A DNA stretch of 9,917 nucleotides, taken from NCBI GenBank assembly GCA_013695265.1, contig JACDAU010000336.1:1-9917 (forward strand), in the 5' to 3' direction. This DNA is from Chloroflexia bacterium (GTDB lineage Bacteria > Chloroflexota > Chloroflexia > Thermobaculales > Thermobaculaceae). The position numbers and the translations under genes are program-made. Numbering within the stretch: position 1 is the first letter of the stretch; every line of letters starts with the position of its first letter. Shown here piece after piece: positions 1 to 6,087 of this stretch. The notes below the pieces were generated by a model. It had not been told where the DNA came from, made no database searches, and was given only the letters and a program-made list of their open reading frames with translations.

Positions 1-234
1 CCACACAGCTCTCGTACCCCAACTCCGTCCCAGCGGCTGATTTCCTGCGACACCGTTCCTATTTATAACGTCTCTACGGGGCGCGGGCGGGACGTAGGAG
101 AGAAGCACTGCTTCGCCCCAGCCCGCCCAAGGATAAGCGCAGCACCATTCAGGTAGCATTTCGGTAACAGTTTCCCGACCGAAACCCCATTGTTTCCCTG
201 CGATTACCACAGCCTGGCCCCGAAAATCACCTCA

Positions 235-267
235 AAACGCCGCGCATCATATCGAAAAGTGGCGTTT
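235..267. terminator. Possible bidirectional hairpin terminator (weak)
   Basis: A perfect 7-bp inverted repeat, AAACGCC at 235-241 and GGCGTTT at 261-267, has A-rich and T-rich ends, so either strand would give a GC stem running into Us. The 19-nt loop is long for an intrinsic terminator and the U tract is only 3-4 nt. It lies about 255 bp past the phosphotriesterase-family stop codon. I rate this only as a candidate. Confidence 0.25.
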
Positions 268-393
268 AGTAAGTAGAGGGGTCACACGCCCGTAGTGCCT
301 GTAGCGGTGGGCAGAGGGATTGATCTTCCGCGCAGGCGATGACGCGGGTCTGCGGGGCTAATGTACAGCGGTGGGCGGTGACATGGAGCCCGT

Positions 394-443
394 GTAGGGA
401 GCGGGTCTCCGTGCCCGGCCGCGGATCGCAGTCCGCCCTCTAC
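394..443. repeat. Branched palindromic intergenic repeat (GTAGGG-type)
   Basis: The outer arms GTAGGGAG (394-401) and CCCTCTAC (436-443) pair with one wobble and one mismatch. They enclose two smaller hairpins: CGGG/CCCG (402-405 with 414-417) and GCGGA/TCCGC (421-425 with 432-436). The whole can fold as a three-way junction. The GTAG...CTAC termini and GGGTCTCCGTGCCCG core resemble intergenic palindromes I associate with Chloroflexota genomes; that is recollection, not a search. The element lies outside any gene, as expected for a REP/MITE-like repeat or a structured RNA element. Confidence 0.45.
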
Positions 444-483
444 CCGCAAGTCGGCTCAAGCGCCCTGCTCACTGCTATGGGGT

Positions 484-497
484 CGTTCAACTGAACG
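484..497. repeat. Short near-palindromic repeat, copy 1
   Basis: CGTTCAACTGAACG is an inverted repeat (CGTTCA/TGAACG) around a central AC, preceded by GGGGT. The 13-nt core CGTTCAACTGAAC recurs exactly at 2426-2438, also in an intergenic gap and also preceded by GGGG. This copy is 24 bp downstream of the phosphotriesterase-family stop codon. It may be a repeat-family member, a 3' hairpin or a protein-binding site; the sequence does not decide. Confidence 0.5.
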
Positions 498-521
498 TCC
501 GCGCAACCCCGCCACACTACC

Positions 522-1439
522 TTACCGGGCGAAGGCGCGGAAGGGGTTGTGGTGGGTGAGTTCGGCTATCGTCCGGTCATCCACCCCGGCGTCGCGTAGC
601 TTCGGCAGGAACGCCTCGTTGATGTACGTGTACGGCTTTGGCGCCCCGCCGCCGGGCTGTGCGGGATCGTACCAGCCCCGGTCGTGACTGAGGAGCACCC
701 GGTCGCCGAGGTCCGCGTCCAGCATCATCCGGACGAGGTCCACGAACTTCTGGTCCTCCTCGGGGTCGCCGATCCCGTCATACTCCACCCACGCTCCCCG
801 TCGCGCCATTTCCAGGTGCAGCGCGGTGTCCGGCTCCACGTGCGTGTGGATCCACACGAAGCGCTCTGCGGAATACCCGGCGGCCTCAAGGACGTCCAAC
901 TGATCGCGGACCACCCGCCCGCGAATCGTGTGACTGCCAATCGCCGCGTTCGTTGCGATTCCGGCCCGCGCCGCCGCGCGCAGCACCTTCGTCTCCGTCT
1001 CCGTGAGTCCGTCGTCACCGGCGCTGACCTTGATCCAGCCGGCCTGCACGCCGCTCTGCTCGATCTCCCCCGTGAGCTCGCCCAGCATCCAGTCGGCCAG
1101 TTCACGCTCGCCCGCCTGGTGGACCCAGGGCGGGATCCACGGCTCGCGGTATACCCCCGTCGGCGCGACCAGCGGGAAGCCCGTCGCGTCCGAGACCGCG
1201 CGCAGGATGTCCGCCCGCCGACCTACGCCGCCGGTGCTCGGCTCCACGATCGCCGTGATGCCGAGGTCCTGCGCGTCCGCGATGTACGGCGCCATGAGCT
1301 GCACGACATCCGCAGCGCCGGCCTCGCCGTAGCCGGGCTGGTCCCAGGTGCGCAGGTCCACGAACACGTGCTCGTGCGGCAGGATCATCCCCAGCTCGTC
1401 CGCGTCCATCGGTCCGAGGGTGGTGATCAACTGAGGCAC
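522..1439 (-). CDS. Phosphotriesterase-family metal-dependent hydrolase
   Basis: This 305-residue protein belongs to the phosphotriesterase/lactonase branch of the amidohydrolase superfamily, cytosolic (beta/alpha)8-barrel enzymes that use two metal ions. Visible ligands, in order, are the HEH motif (His22, His24) in GMILPHEHVF, the likely carboxylated lysine in AGWIKVSA (Lys137), His170 in GSHT, the histidines of WIHTHVEP (198-200) and Asp253 in LLSHDRGW. All the expected metal ligands therefore seem present. I chose the GTG at 1439 because AAGGAG lies 7 nt upstream (1447-1452). An ATG 13 codons further upstream (1478) has no Shine-Dalgarno. Length is slightly below typical family members. 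The substrate (lactone, phosphotriester or other ester) cannot be told from sequence. The gene follows the CPBP gene after about 130 bp, which may carry its own control. Confidence 0.85.
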   Translation of the reverse strand: MPQLITTLGPMDADELGMILPHEHVFVDLRTWDQPGYGEAGAADVVQLMAPYIADAQDLGITAIVEPSTGGVGRRADILRAVSDATGFPLVAPTGVYREPWIPPWVHQAGERELADWMLGELTGEIEQSGVQAGWIKVSAGDDGLTETETKVLRAAARAGIATNAAIGSHTIRGRVVRDQLDVLEAAGYSAERFVWIHTHVEPDTALHLEMARRGAWVEYDGIGDPEEDQKFVDLVRMMLDADLGDRVLLSHDRGWYDPAQPGGGAPKPYTYINEAFLPKLRDAGVDDRTIAELTHHNPFRAFAR

Positions 1440-1568
1440 GAGCAAGCTCCTTGGTAGTGATCGATCAGCTGGCAGCATCCCGCGACGAATCGGGGGCGCT
1501 GGCGACGTCCTGCAACGTCCGCGCCACCACGTTAGAGACAGACCGCAAAGCGCTGATGGCTCGCCGCG

Positions 1569-2294
1569 CTATCCCGTGGCAGCGTACAGCAAGCTGATCT
1601 GCAATCCATTAAACAGCCCGTGCAGCACAATTGCCGGGATGATGCTGTCGTAGCGCTCGGTGACGAGCGTGAGCGCCACCCCCGCGACGAAGAGCGGCAG
1701 CAGCAGGATCGGGATGACGTGCACCGCGCTAAAAATCCCCGCAACGAGCAGGACCGCGAACAACACTCGCATCCGCGCGCGGATATACGGATAGAGCACG
1801 CCCCGGAACAGGATCTCCTCGACGATCGGCCCGACGATGGCAACCCCTGGGAACAGCCAGAGGAAGCTTTCCTGGGAGAGGCGGCCATCAGGCGCGAGCA
1901 TCTCCGCCTGCGGGTTCTGTATGTCGCCAAAGATCGCGACGAGCGCCACGCTGACCAGTGCATTCGCGACGAGCAGCAGAATAAGCACGGGGATCATCGT
2001 AAGCAGCGTGCGCACACTGACCGGGCGAAACCCGACATCACGCCACGTTGCTCCCCCGCGCTTGATGACGACGAGCCATGTGCTCACGGCCAGCCCGAGG
2101 TAGAGGCCGACGGTCAGAATCCCGCCCTGCGCGATTTCGGACAGGGGTATGCCCAGCAGCCCGAGCAAGCCGAGCGCGGCTGTCGAGAGCAGTACACCGA
2201 GCACAAAGCCGGCGAGCACGGCGCCGACGATGTGTTGCCAACCCCACGGCACGCGGGCCCGCGTTGGTTGGGTGTAATCAGTGGTCTCCGTCAT
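1569..2294 (-). CDS. CPBP-family intramembrane glutamic-type protease (Rce1-like)
   Basis: This is a 241-residue polytopic membrane protein of the CPBP (CAAX protease and bacteriocin-processing, Abi) family. Three conserved motifs are visible in order: EEILFR (Glu159, Glu160, Arg164), FSAVH (His192) and HGLFN (His225, Asn229). These correspond to the EExxxR, FxxxH and HxxxN/D active-site motifs of the family. Hydrophobic segments lie near residues 22-48, 57-77, 97-122, 145-168, 176-210 and 217-238. The N-terminus is short and polar with no signal peptide. The ATG at 2294 is the only close start; AAGGAGGAG (2309-2317) lies 14 nt upstream, rather far. A TATAAT promoter lies just ahead, so the gene is probably its own unit. 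The substrate is unknown; bacterial relatives are linked to peptide maturation or immunity, which nothing here confirms. Confidence 0.88.
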   Translation of the reverse strand: MTETTDYTQPTRARVPWGWQHIVGAVLAGFVLGVLLSTAALGLLGLLGIPLSEIAQGGILTVGLYLGLAVSTWLVVIKRGGATWRDVGFRPVSVRTLLTMIPVLILLLVANALVSVALVAIFGDIQNPQAEMLAPDGRLSQESFLWLFPGVAIVGPIVEEILFRGVLYPYIRARMRVLFAVLLVAGIFSAVHVIPILLLPLFVAGVALTLVTERYDSIIPAIVLHGLFNGLQISLLYAATG

Positions 2295-2326
2295 GGTACT
2301 AATACTCGCTCCTCCTTGATCAATTA

Positions 2327-2355
2327 ATTATAGCCGCCCCAATCTCACGAGCCAG
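2327..2355 (-). promoter_or_regulatory. Sigma-70-type promoter of the CPBP protease gene
   Basis: Read on the minus strand, a perfect TATAAT (-10) lies at 2332-2327. A weak -35, CTGGCT (3 of 6 matches), lies at 2355-2350 with a 17-nt spacer. The predicted start near 2320 falls just before the strong ribosome-binding site AAGGAGGAG at 2317-2309. The AT-rich patch stands out in GC-rich surroundings. Confidence 0.55.
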
Positions 2356-2420
2356 CAGCGTCCGCCCGCCGTACCCGGAACGGTGACGCGCATTGGCGCG
2401 TTTACAGAGGTCGACCGTGT

Positions 2421-2441
2421 AGGGGCGTTCAACTGAACACC
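2421..2441. repeat. Short near-palindromic repeat, copy 2
   Basis: The core CGTTCAACTGAAC (2426-2438) is identical to copy 1 at 484-496. On the minus strand the dyad reads GGGTGTTCA-GT-TGAACGCCC, nine paired positions with one G-U wobble. It is preceded on the plus strand by GTAGGGG, like the larger repeat at 394. It sits between hemL (stop 2504) and the CPBP promoter. No U tract follows on either strand, so it is not a classic intrinsic terminator. Confidence 0.5.
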
Positions 2442-2503
2442 CACCGCCTTCTCCCGGCCCGCATATAGTTCGGCTTACTGCTAGTTACGTCAGATTGGAG
2501 AAG

Positions 2504-3796
2504 CTACCCACCAAGCGCGGCCCGAGCGGCGGCGAGCGTTTGCTCGACATCCTCAGCGGTATGGGCGAGGGAAACGAACCAGCTCTCGAACTGGCTCGGC
2601 GGGAGGTAGATTCCCTGGTCGAGCATCGCGGCGTGGAAGCGCGCGAAGCGAGCGGTGTCGCAGGTGCGCGCGTCGTCGTAGTTGTGTACCTGGCGGTCTG
2701 TGAAGAACAAGGTGAGCATGGAACCGACCCGCCCAACGGACACCGGTACGCCCGTCTCCTGCGCAGCGGCAAGCAGTCCCTCCTCGATCCGTACGGCGGT
2801 ACGTTCCAGATGTTCATACGCCTCCGCGTCGGCGACGAGGCGCAACGTCGCGAGGCCGGCGGCCATCGCGAGCGGGTTGCCAGAGAGCGTGCCCGCCTGG
2901 TAGACCGGTCCGCTCGGGGAGATCATTTCCATCAGGCGCCGGGACCCGCCGTACGCGCCCACCGGGAGGCCGCCGCCGATTACCTTTCCGAGTGTCGTGA
3001 GATCGGGCCGCACGCCGTACAACTCCTGCGCGCCGCCGGGGGCGACTCGGAAGCCGGTCATCACCTCGTCGAAGATCAATATCGCGCCGTGCTCCGTTGC
3101 CAGGGCGCGCAGCCCCTCCAGGAATCCGGGCGCGGGCGGTACGACCCCCATGTTGCCCCCGACTGGCTCCACGATGATCGCTGCAACCCCTTTGCCATGA
3201 GTGCGAAATGCGGCCCGCACGGCGCTCAGGTCGTTATATGGCACGGACACAGTGAGCGCCGCGAGTGCGGCGGGCACGCCGGGGCTGTCTGGCTGACCGA
3301 GGGTCAGCACGCCGGAGCCAGCGGCGACCAACAAGGAGTCCGAGTGGCCGTGATAGCACCCGTCGAACTTAAGGATCACATCGCGCCCGGTCGCGGCGCG
3401 CGCCAGGCGGAGCGCGCTCATCGTCGCCTCGGTCCCCGAACTCACGAAGCGCACCATCTCGATCGAGGGCATCCGCCGGGCAATGACCTCCGCCAGATCG
3501 GCCTCCGATGCGATCGGCGCGCCGTAGCTGGCGCCGCGCTCCACCGCCGCTTTCAGCGCCTCGACCACGGATGGGTGTGCGTGTCCGGCGATCATCGGCC
3601 CCCAGGAGCCAACGTAATCGATGTAGCGGTTGCCGTCCGCGTCGTACAGGTATGCGGCCTCGGCGCGGTCGATAAAGACCGGGTCGCCGCCCACCGCCTG
3701 GAACGCGCGGACGGGGCTGCTCACGCCACCCGGCATCAGGCCGCGAGCTCGCCGCATCAGGCCTACGGATTGAGTGAGGTTAAGAGGTGGCGGCAT
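2504..3796 (-). CDS. hemL: Glutamate-1-semialdehyde 2,1-aminomutase
   Basis: HemL is a cytosolic PLP enzyme converting glutamate-1-semialdehyde to 5-aminolevulinate, the second step of the C5 tetrapyrrole route. The 430-residue length is normal. Landmarks are PGGVSSPVRAF (22-32), the cofactor phosphate site SSGTEA (119-124), GCYHGHSD (146-153), EPVGGNMG (210-217), IFDEVMTGFR with the PLP-ring aspartate Asp243, and the Schiff-base lysine Lys271 in TLGKVIGGG, followed by GTLSGNPLA near 313. These separate it from ordinary class III aminotransferases. The ATG at 3796 overlaps the end of hemA by 17 nt, which implies translational coupling with the enzyme that makes its substrate. A second ATG at 3757 is possible, but the first gives the usual N-terminal length. 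Confidence 0.96.
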   Translation of the reverse strand: MPPPLNLTQSVGLMRRARGLMPGGVSSPVRAFQAVGGDPVFIDRAEAAYLYDADGNRYIDYVGSWGPMIAGHAHPSVVEALKAAVERGASYGAPIASEADLAEVIARRMPSIEMVRFVSSGTEATMSALRLARAATGRDVILKFDGCYHGHSDSLLVAAGSGVLTLGQPDSPGVPAALAALTVSVPYNDLSAVRAAFRTHGKGVAAIIVEPVGGNMGVVPPAPGFLEGLRALATEHGAILIFDEVMTGFRVAPGGAQELYGVRPDLTTLGKVIGGGLPVGAYGGSRRLMEMISPSGPVYQAGTLSGNPLAMAAGLATLRLVADAEAYEHLERTAVRIEEGLLAAAQETGVPVSVGRVGSMLTLFFTDRQVHNYDDARTCDTARFARFHAAMLDQGIYLPPSQFESWFVSLAHTAEDVEQTLAAARAALGG

Positions 3797-5045
3797 CCGG
3801 TCCCGGCCCGTCGTGATCCCAGATCGTCCCCAGTAGCTCGCGTTGCTCGGGAGTGCTCCGCCCCTTGAGCCATACCAGGGGCTGATGCATGAGCCGGTTG
3901 AGCATCGAGCGCGAGAGAGCCTCCACTGCGGCGTGCTCCTGCTCGGTGAGATCGGGCAGGTGGCGCAGCGCGTCCGCCAGTTCCTCCTGCCGCACCTGCT
4001 CCGCTCGCGCCCGCAGATGCTGAATCAGGGGCACTGCCTCGCGCTCGCGCTGCCACTGTGCGTATCGTGCAGCCCACGCGTCGATGTTGCCCTTTGCGCG
4101 CCGCGCAGCAGCGGAGCGCGCGTGCTTGTTGCGCTCGCACAGGTCCTGGATGTTATCCATGTCGTACAGCAGCACGCCAGACACCCCACGCGCCGCCGGT
4201 TCGACGTTGCGGGGCAGAGCGATATCGATCACCAGAAGCGGGCGCCCGCCGCGGCCCGAGAGCGCATCCTGGAGCATAGGCTGCGTCACGAGCGGCTCGG
4301 TCGACGAGGAGCACGCGATAAGCATGTCCGTGTCGCGCAGCGCATCGGCGAGCGCGTCGAATGCAACGGCCTCACCATTGAGTTCGGCGGCGAGCGCGTC
4401 CGCGCGTGCGGCGGTGCGATTCGTGATCGCGATCTTCCCCGCGCCCGCGGAGCGCAGGTTCAGCGCGGCCACCCGGCCCGTCGCGCCCGCACCGAGAACG
4501 AGCACCGTCCTGCCCGCGAGGGTGCCGAACTCCCGGCGGGCGAGCTCCACGGCGGCGTGCGCCACGGACGTCGCGCCCCGCGCCACGACCGTTTGGGAGC
4601 GGATCTCCTTGCCGGCCTGCAGGGCGTACCGGAACAGGGTGTTGAGCGCCGGACCGACGGTACCCGTGGCGCGGGCGACCTCCCACGCCCCCCGAACCTG
4701 TCCGAGGATCTGTCCCTCGCCGAGCACGACGGAATCGAGTCCCGACGCCACGGCGAGCAGGTGGTGCGAGGCATCCTCACCGGAGCGGGTATACGAGTGG
4801 GCCGCGATCTCCACCTCCGGCACCCCGGTGTGCGCCGAGAGTGTCCGGAGCAGCGCGGGAGTGACGTTCTCCTGGGCTACCGCGTATATCTCCGTGCGAT
4901 TACACGTGGAGAGCGCGACGATCTCGGGCGCGGCGGGCGCGAGACTGAGCAGCAATTCGCGCACCTCTTGCTCCGTAAGCGAGAGGCGGTCGCGCAGGTC
5001 TATGTCGGCGGTGAGGTGGTTGACTCCGAGCAGCAGAACCGTCAC
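3780..5045 (-). CDS. hemA: Glutamyl-tRNA reductase
   Basis: HemA reduces glutamyl-tRNA(Glu) with NADPH to glutamate-1-semialdehyde, the first committed step of C5 haem/tetrapyrrole synthesis. From the GTG at 5045 the protein is 421 residues. It shows LLLGVNH at 4-10, the catalytic cysteine in STCNRTEIY (Cys48), GEGQILGQVR (about 109-118), the Rossmann motif VLVLGAGATG (about 181-190) and the C-terminal helical dimerisation domain with NRLMHQP. I chose GTG 5045 because MTVLLLGVNH aligns residue for residue with the usual family start and GGA lies 6 nt upstream. GTG 5096 and ATG 5087 would add 17 or 14 residues lacking family resemblance. The gene follows rpe closely and overlaps hemL, so hemAL form one unit, perhaps with rpe. 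Feedback through haem-induced degradation is known in other bacteria but not visible here. Confidence 0.95.
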   Translation of the reverse strand: MTVLLLGVNHLTADIDLRDRLSLTEQEVRELLLSLAPAAPEIVALSTCNRTEIYAVAQENVTPALLRTLSAHTGVPEVEIAAHSYTRSGEDASHHLLAVASGLDSVVLGEGQILGQVRGAWEVARATGTVGPALNTLFRYALQAGKEIRSQTVVARGATSVAHAAVELARREFGTLAGRTVLVLGAGATGRVAALNLRSAGAGKIAITNRTAARADALAAELNGEAVAFDALADALRDTDMLIACSSSTEPLVTQPMLQDALSGRGGRPLLVIDIALPRNVEPAARGVSGVLLYDMDNIQDLCERNKHARSAAARRAKGNIDAWAARYAQWQREREAVPLIQHLRARAEQVRQEELADALRHLPDLTEQEHAAVEALSRSMLNRLMHQPLVWLKGRSTPEQRELLGTIWDHDGPGPDAATS

Positions 5046-5103
5046 TGAGGATCCCTGGCCCCCGCCCCGTTGGGCGGGCTCATGCATTGTGTCCACTACC
5101 CCC

Positions 5104-5109
5104 AGTATA
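5104..5109 (-). promoter_or_regulatory. Possible -10 element ahead of hemA
   Basis: TATACT on the minus strand lies in the short rpe-hemA gap. It would start transcription near 5097, giving a leader of about 50 nt to the preferred GTG at 5045. I find no acceptable -35 at 15-18 nt, so hemA may instead be read through from rpe. Confidence 0.25.
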
Positions 5110-5147
5110 ACGCAGGAGCAGGGAAATCCGGTCCGATTCGCGCGGGT

Positions 5148-5837
5148 TTACGCTCCGCCCGCGGCCAGCCCGCGCTTAGCGGCGTCGCGCAGTGCGCGGA
5201 TGTTCTCCGCCACGCTGCCATGGCCATAGATCGCGGACCCGGCGACGAGCACGCGCACCCCAGCGGCGACGACCTCGGCGGCGGTCTGCGGGCTGATGCC
5301 ACCGTCGATCTCGATCTCGGCGTGCAGGCCGCGCTCGTCGAGCATCTCGCGCAGTCGCCTCACTTTCCGCGTGCTGCTGGGGATGAAGCTCTGTCCGCCG
5401 AAGCCGGGGTTCACGCTCATGATGAGCACCAGGTCCAGCAGAGGGAGCACCTCCTCGATGGTGGCGAGGGGCGTGCCGGGATTGATGGCGACGCCCGCCC
5501 GTGCGCCGGCGTCGCGGATCGCGGCGACCTGCCGGTGCAGGTGGGGTGCTATCTCCTGATGAATCGTGATGATATCCGCGCCGGCCTCCGCGAAGGCCGA
5601 GATATAGCGCTCCGGCTGCTCGACCATCAGATGCACGTCCACGGTGAGCGTGGTGGAGCGCCGCACCGCCGCCGTGACAAGCGGCCCGAGCGTGATGTTC
5701 GGCACGTAGTGCCCGTCCATCACGTCGACGTGGATGTAGTCCGCCCCGGCCTTTTCCGCTTCACGCACCTGCTCGCCGAGCCGCGTGAAGTCCGCGGAGA
5801 GGATCGAGGGCGCTATCTTGATGTAGTCCTGTTTCAC
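5148..5837 (-). CDS. rpe: Ribulose-phosphate 3-epimerase
   Basis: Rpe interconverts D-ribulose 5-phosphate and D-xylulose 5-phosphate in the cytosolic pentose phosphate pathway. From GTG 5837 it is 229 residues, a normal length. The TIM-barrel motifs are all present: IAPSILSADF, HVDVMDGHYVPN (metal and catalytic His36, Asp38), VDVHLMV (His69), the mobile loop SVNPGFGGQSF, and EIDGGIS with Asp178, followed by the phosphate-binding AGSAIYG. These positions match the classic enzyme closely. The start MKQDYIKIAPSIL also resembles the E. coli N-terminus, and GGGGTG lies 6 nt upstream. A GTG three codons earlier (5846) is in frame but has no Shine-Dalgarno. The start codon sits inside a parS site. 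TATAAT at 5898-5893 is the likely promoter. The hemA start is 102 bp downstream of the stop. Confidence 0.95.
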   Translation of the reverse strand: MKQDYIKIAPSILSADFTRLGEQVREAEKAGADYIHVDVMDGHYVPNITLGPLVTAAVRRSTTLTVDVHLMVEQPERYISAFAEAGADIITIHQEIAPHLHRQVAAIRDAGARAGVAINPGTPLATIEEVLPLLDLVLIMSVNPGFGGQSFIPSSTRKVRRLREMLDERGLHAEIEIDGGISPQTAAEVVAAGVRVLVAGSAIYGHGSVAENIRALRDAAKRGLAAGGA

Positions 5838-5845
5838 GTGAAACA
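5830..5845. other. parS: parS centromere site (ParB-binding palindrome)
   Basis: TGTTTCACGTGAAACA is a perfect 16-bp palindrome and matches the chromosomal parS consensus TGTTNCACGTGAAACA defined in Bacillus subtilis and conserved across most bacterial phyla. ParB/Spo0J loads here and ParA moves the origin region; SMC is recruited to such sites. It covers codons -3 to +3 around the rpe GTG start, so it encodes the residues FHVK/Q if translation begins at the upstream GTG. Chromosomal parS sites usually cluster near oriC, which would place this window in the origin-proximal part of the chromosome. No parAB genes are in the window. Confidence 0.85.
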
Positions 5846-5892
5846 CCCCGATACAAGCGCGCTGCTACGCTCTGGTTGTACTGCGTCGAGAG

Positions 5893-5928
5893 ATTATAGG
5901 ATATAGCGCACCGAAAACTCGTCGGTGC
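5893..5928 (-). promoter_or_regulatory. rpe promoter with overlapping inverted-repeat operator candidate
   Basis: On the minus strand a perfect TATAAT lies at 5898-5893. At 17 nt spacing the -35 position (5921-5916) reads CGAGTT, a poor match to consensus. The -35 region is the loop of a perfect 7-bp inverted repeat, GCACCGA (5908-5914) and TCGGTGC (5922-5928), with a 7-nt loop. A weak -35 inside a dyad suggests control by a DNA-binding regulator, activator or repressor. The predicted transcript starts near 5886, about 48 nt before the rpe GTG, and would include the parS sequence. Confidence 0.45.
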
Positions 5929-6087
5929 CTGCCTCTCCCGAACGGAGCGCCGCTGCCACAGCATGTGCGCACGCCGATTGAAGGCCACCGTTATTCCCGC
6001 GCCCAAAGCACGACACGCCGTGCCCTGTCATCCGTTGCAGGGCGGAATGCCGGACACCGTCGCCCTGGTCATTGGTTCGTATCCCGC

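Larger units (their letters stand above)
1..521. other. Non-coding stretch with several inverted repeats, no convincing gene
   Basis: I see no convincing complete gene here. The stretch lies downstream of the phosphotriesterase-family gene, so it may act as its 3' region plus spacer. It holds a perfect 7-bp inverted repeat TTTCGGT/ACCGAAA (159-165 with 178-184), another AAACGCC/GGCGTTT (235-241 with 261-267, 19-nt loop), and GAAGC-act-GCTTC near 103-115. A 10-nt direct repeat AGCGGTGGGC occurs at 303 and 367. A larger branched palindrome (394-443) and a short dyad (484-497) have their own entries. On the minus strand a GTG at 53 opens a frame that runs off the left edge (17 codons, no stop). 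It has only a weak AGGA before it, so it is not called as a gene. No tRNA, rRNA or CRISPR pattern was seen. Confidence 0.6.

Noticed and set aside
2495..3868. 457-codon plus-strand open frame antisense to hemL
   Set aside because: It is the reverse complement of hemL, which has full family motifs and normal length. The antisense product is Arg/His-rich without recognisable domains, as high-GC shadows usually are.
3843..5229. Long plus-strand frames antisense to hemA (401 and 381 codons)
   Set aside because: They arise from GC-biased codons of hemA and show no motif or ribosome-binding site.
6022..6043. GCCCTG/CAGGGC inverted repeat after sucD as a terminator
   Set aside because: A 6-bp stem with a 10-nt loop but no U tract on either strand; not enough for an intrinsic terminator.
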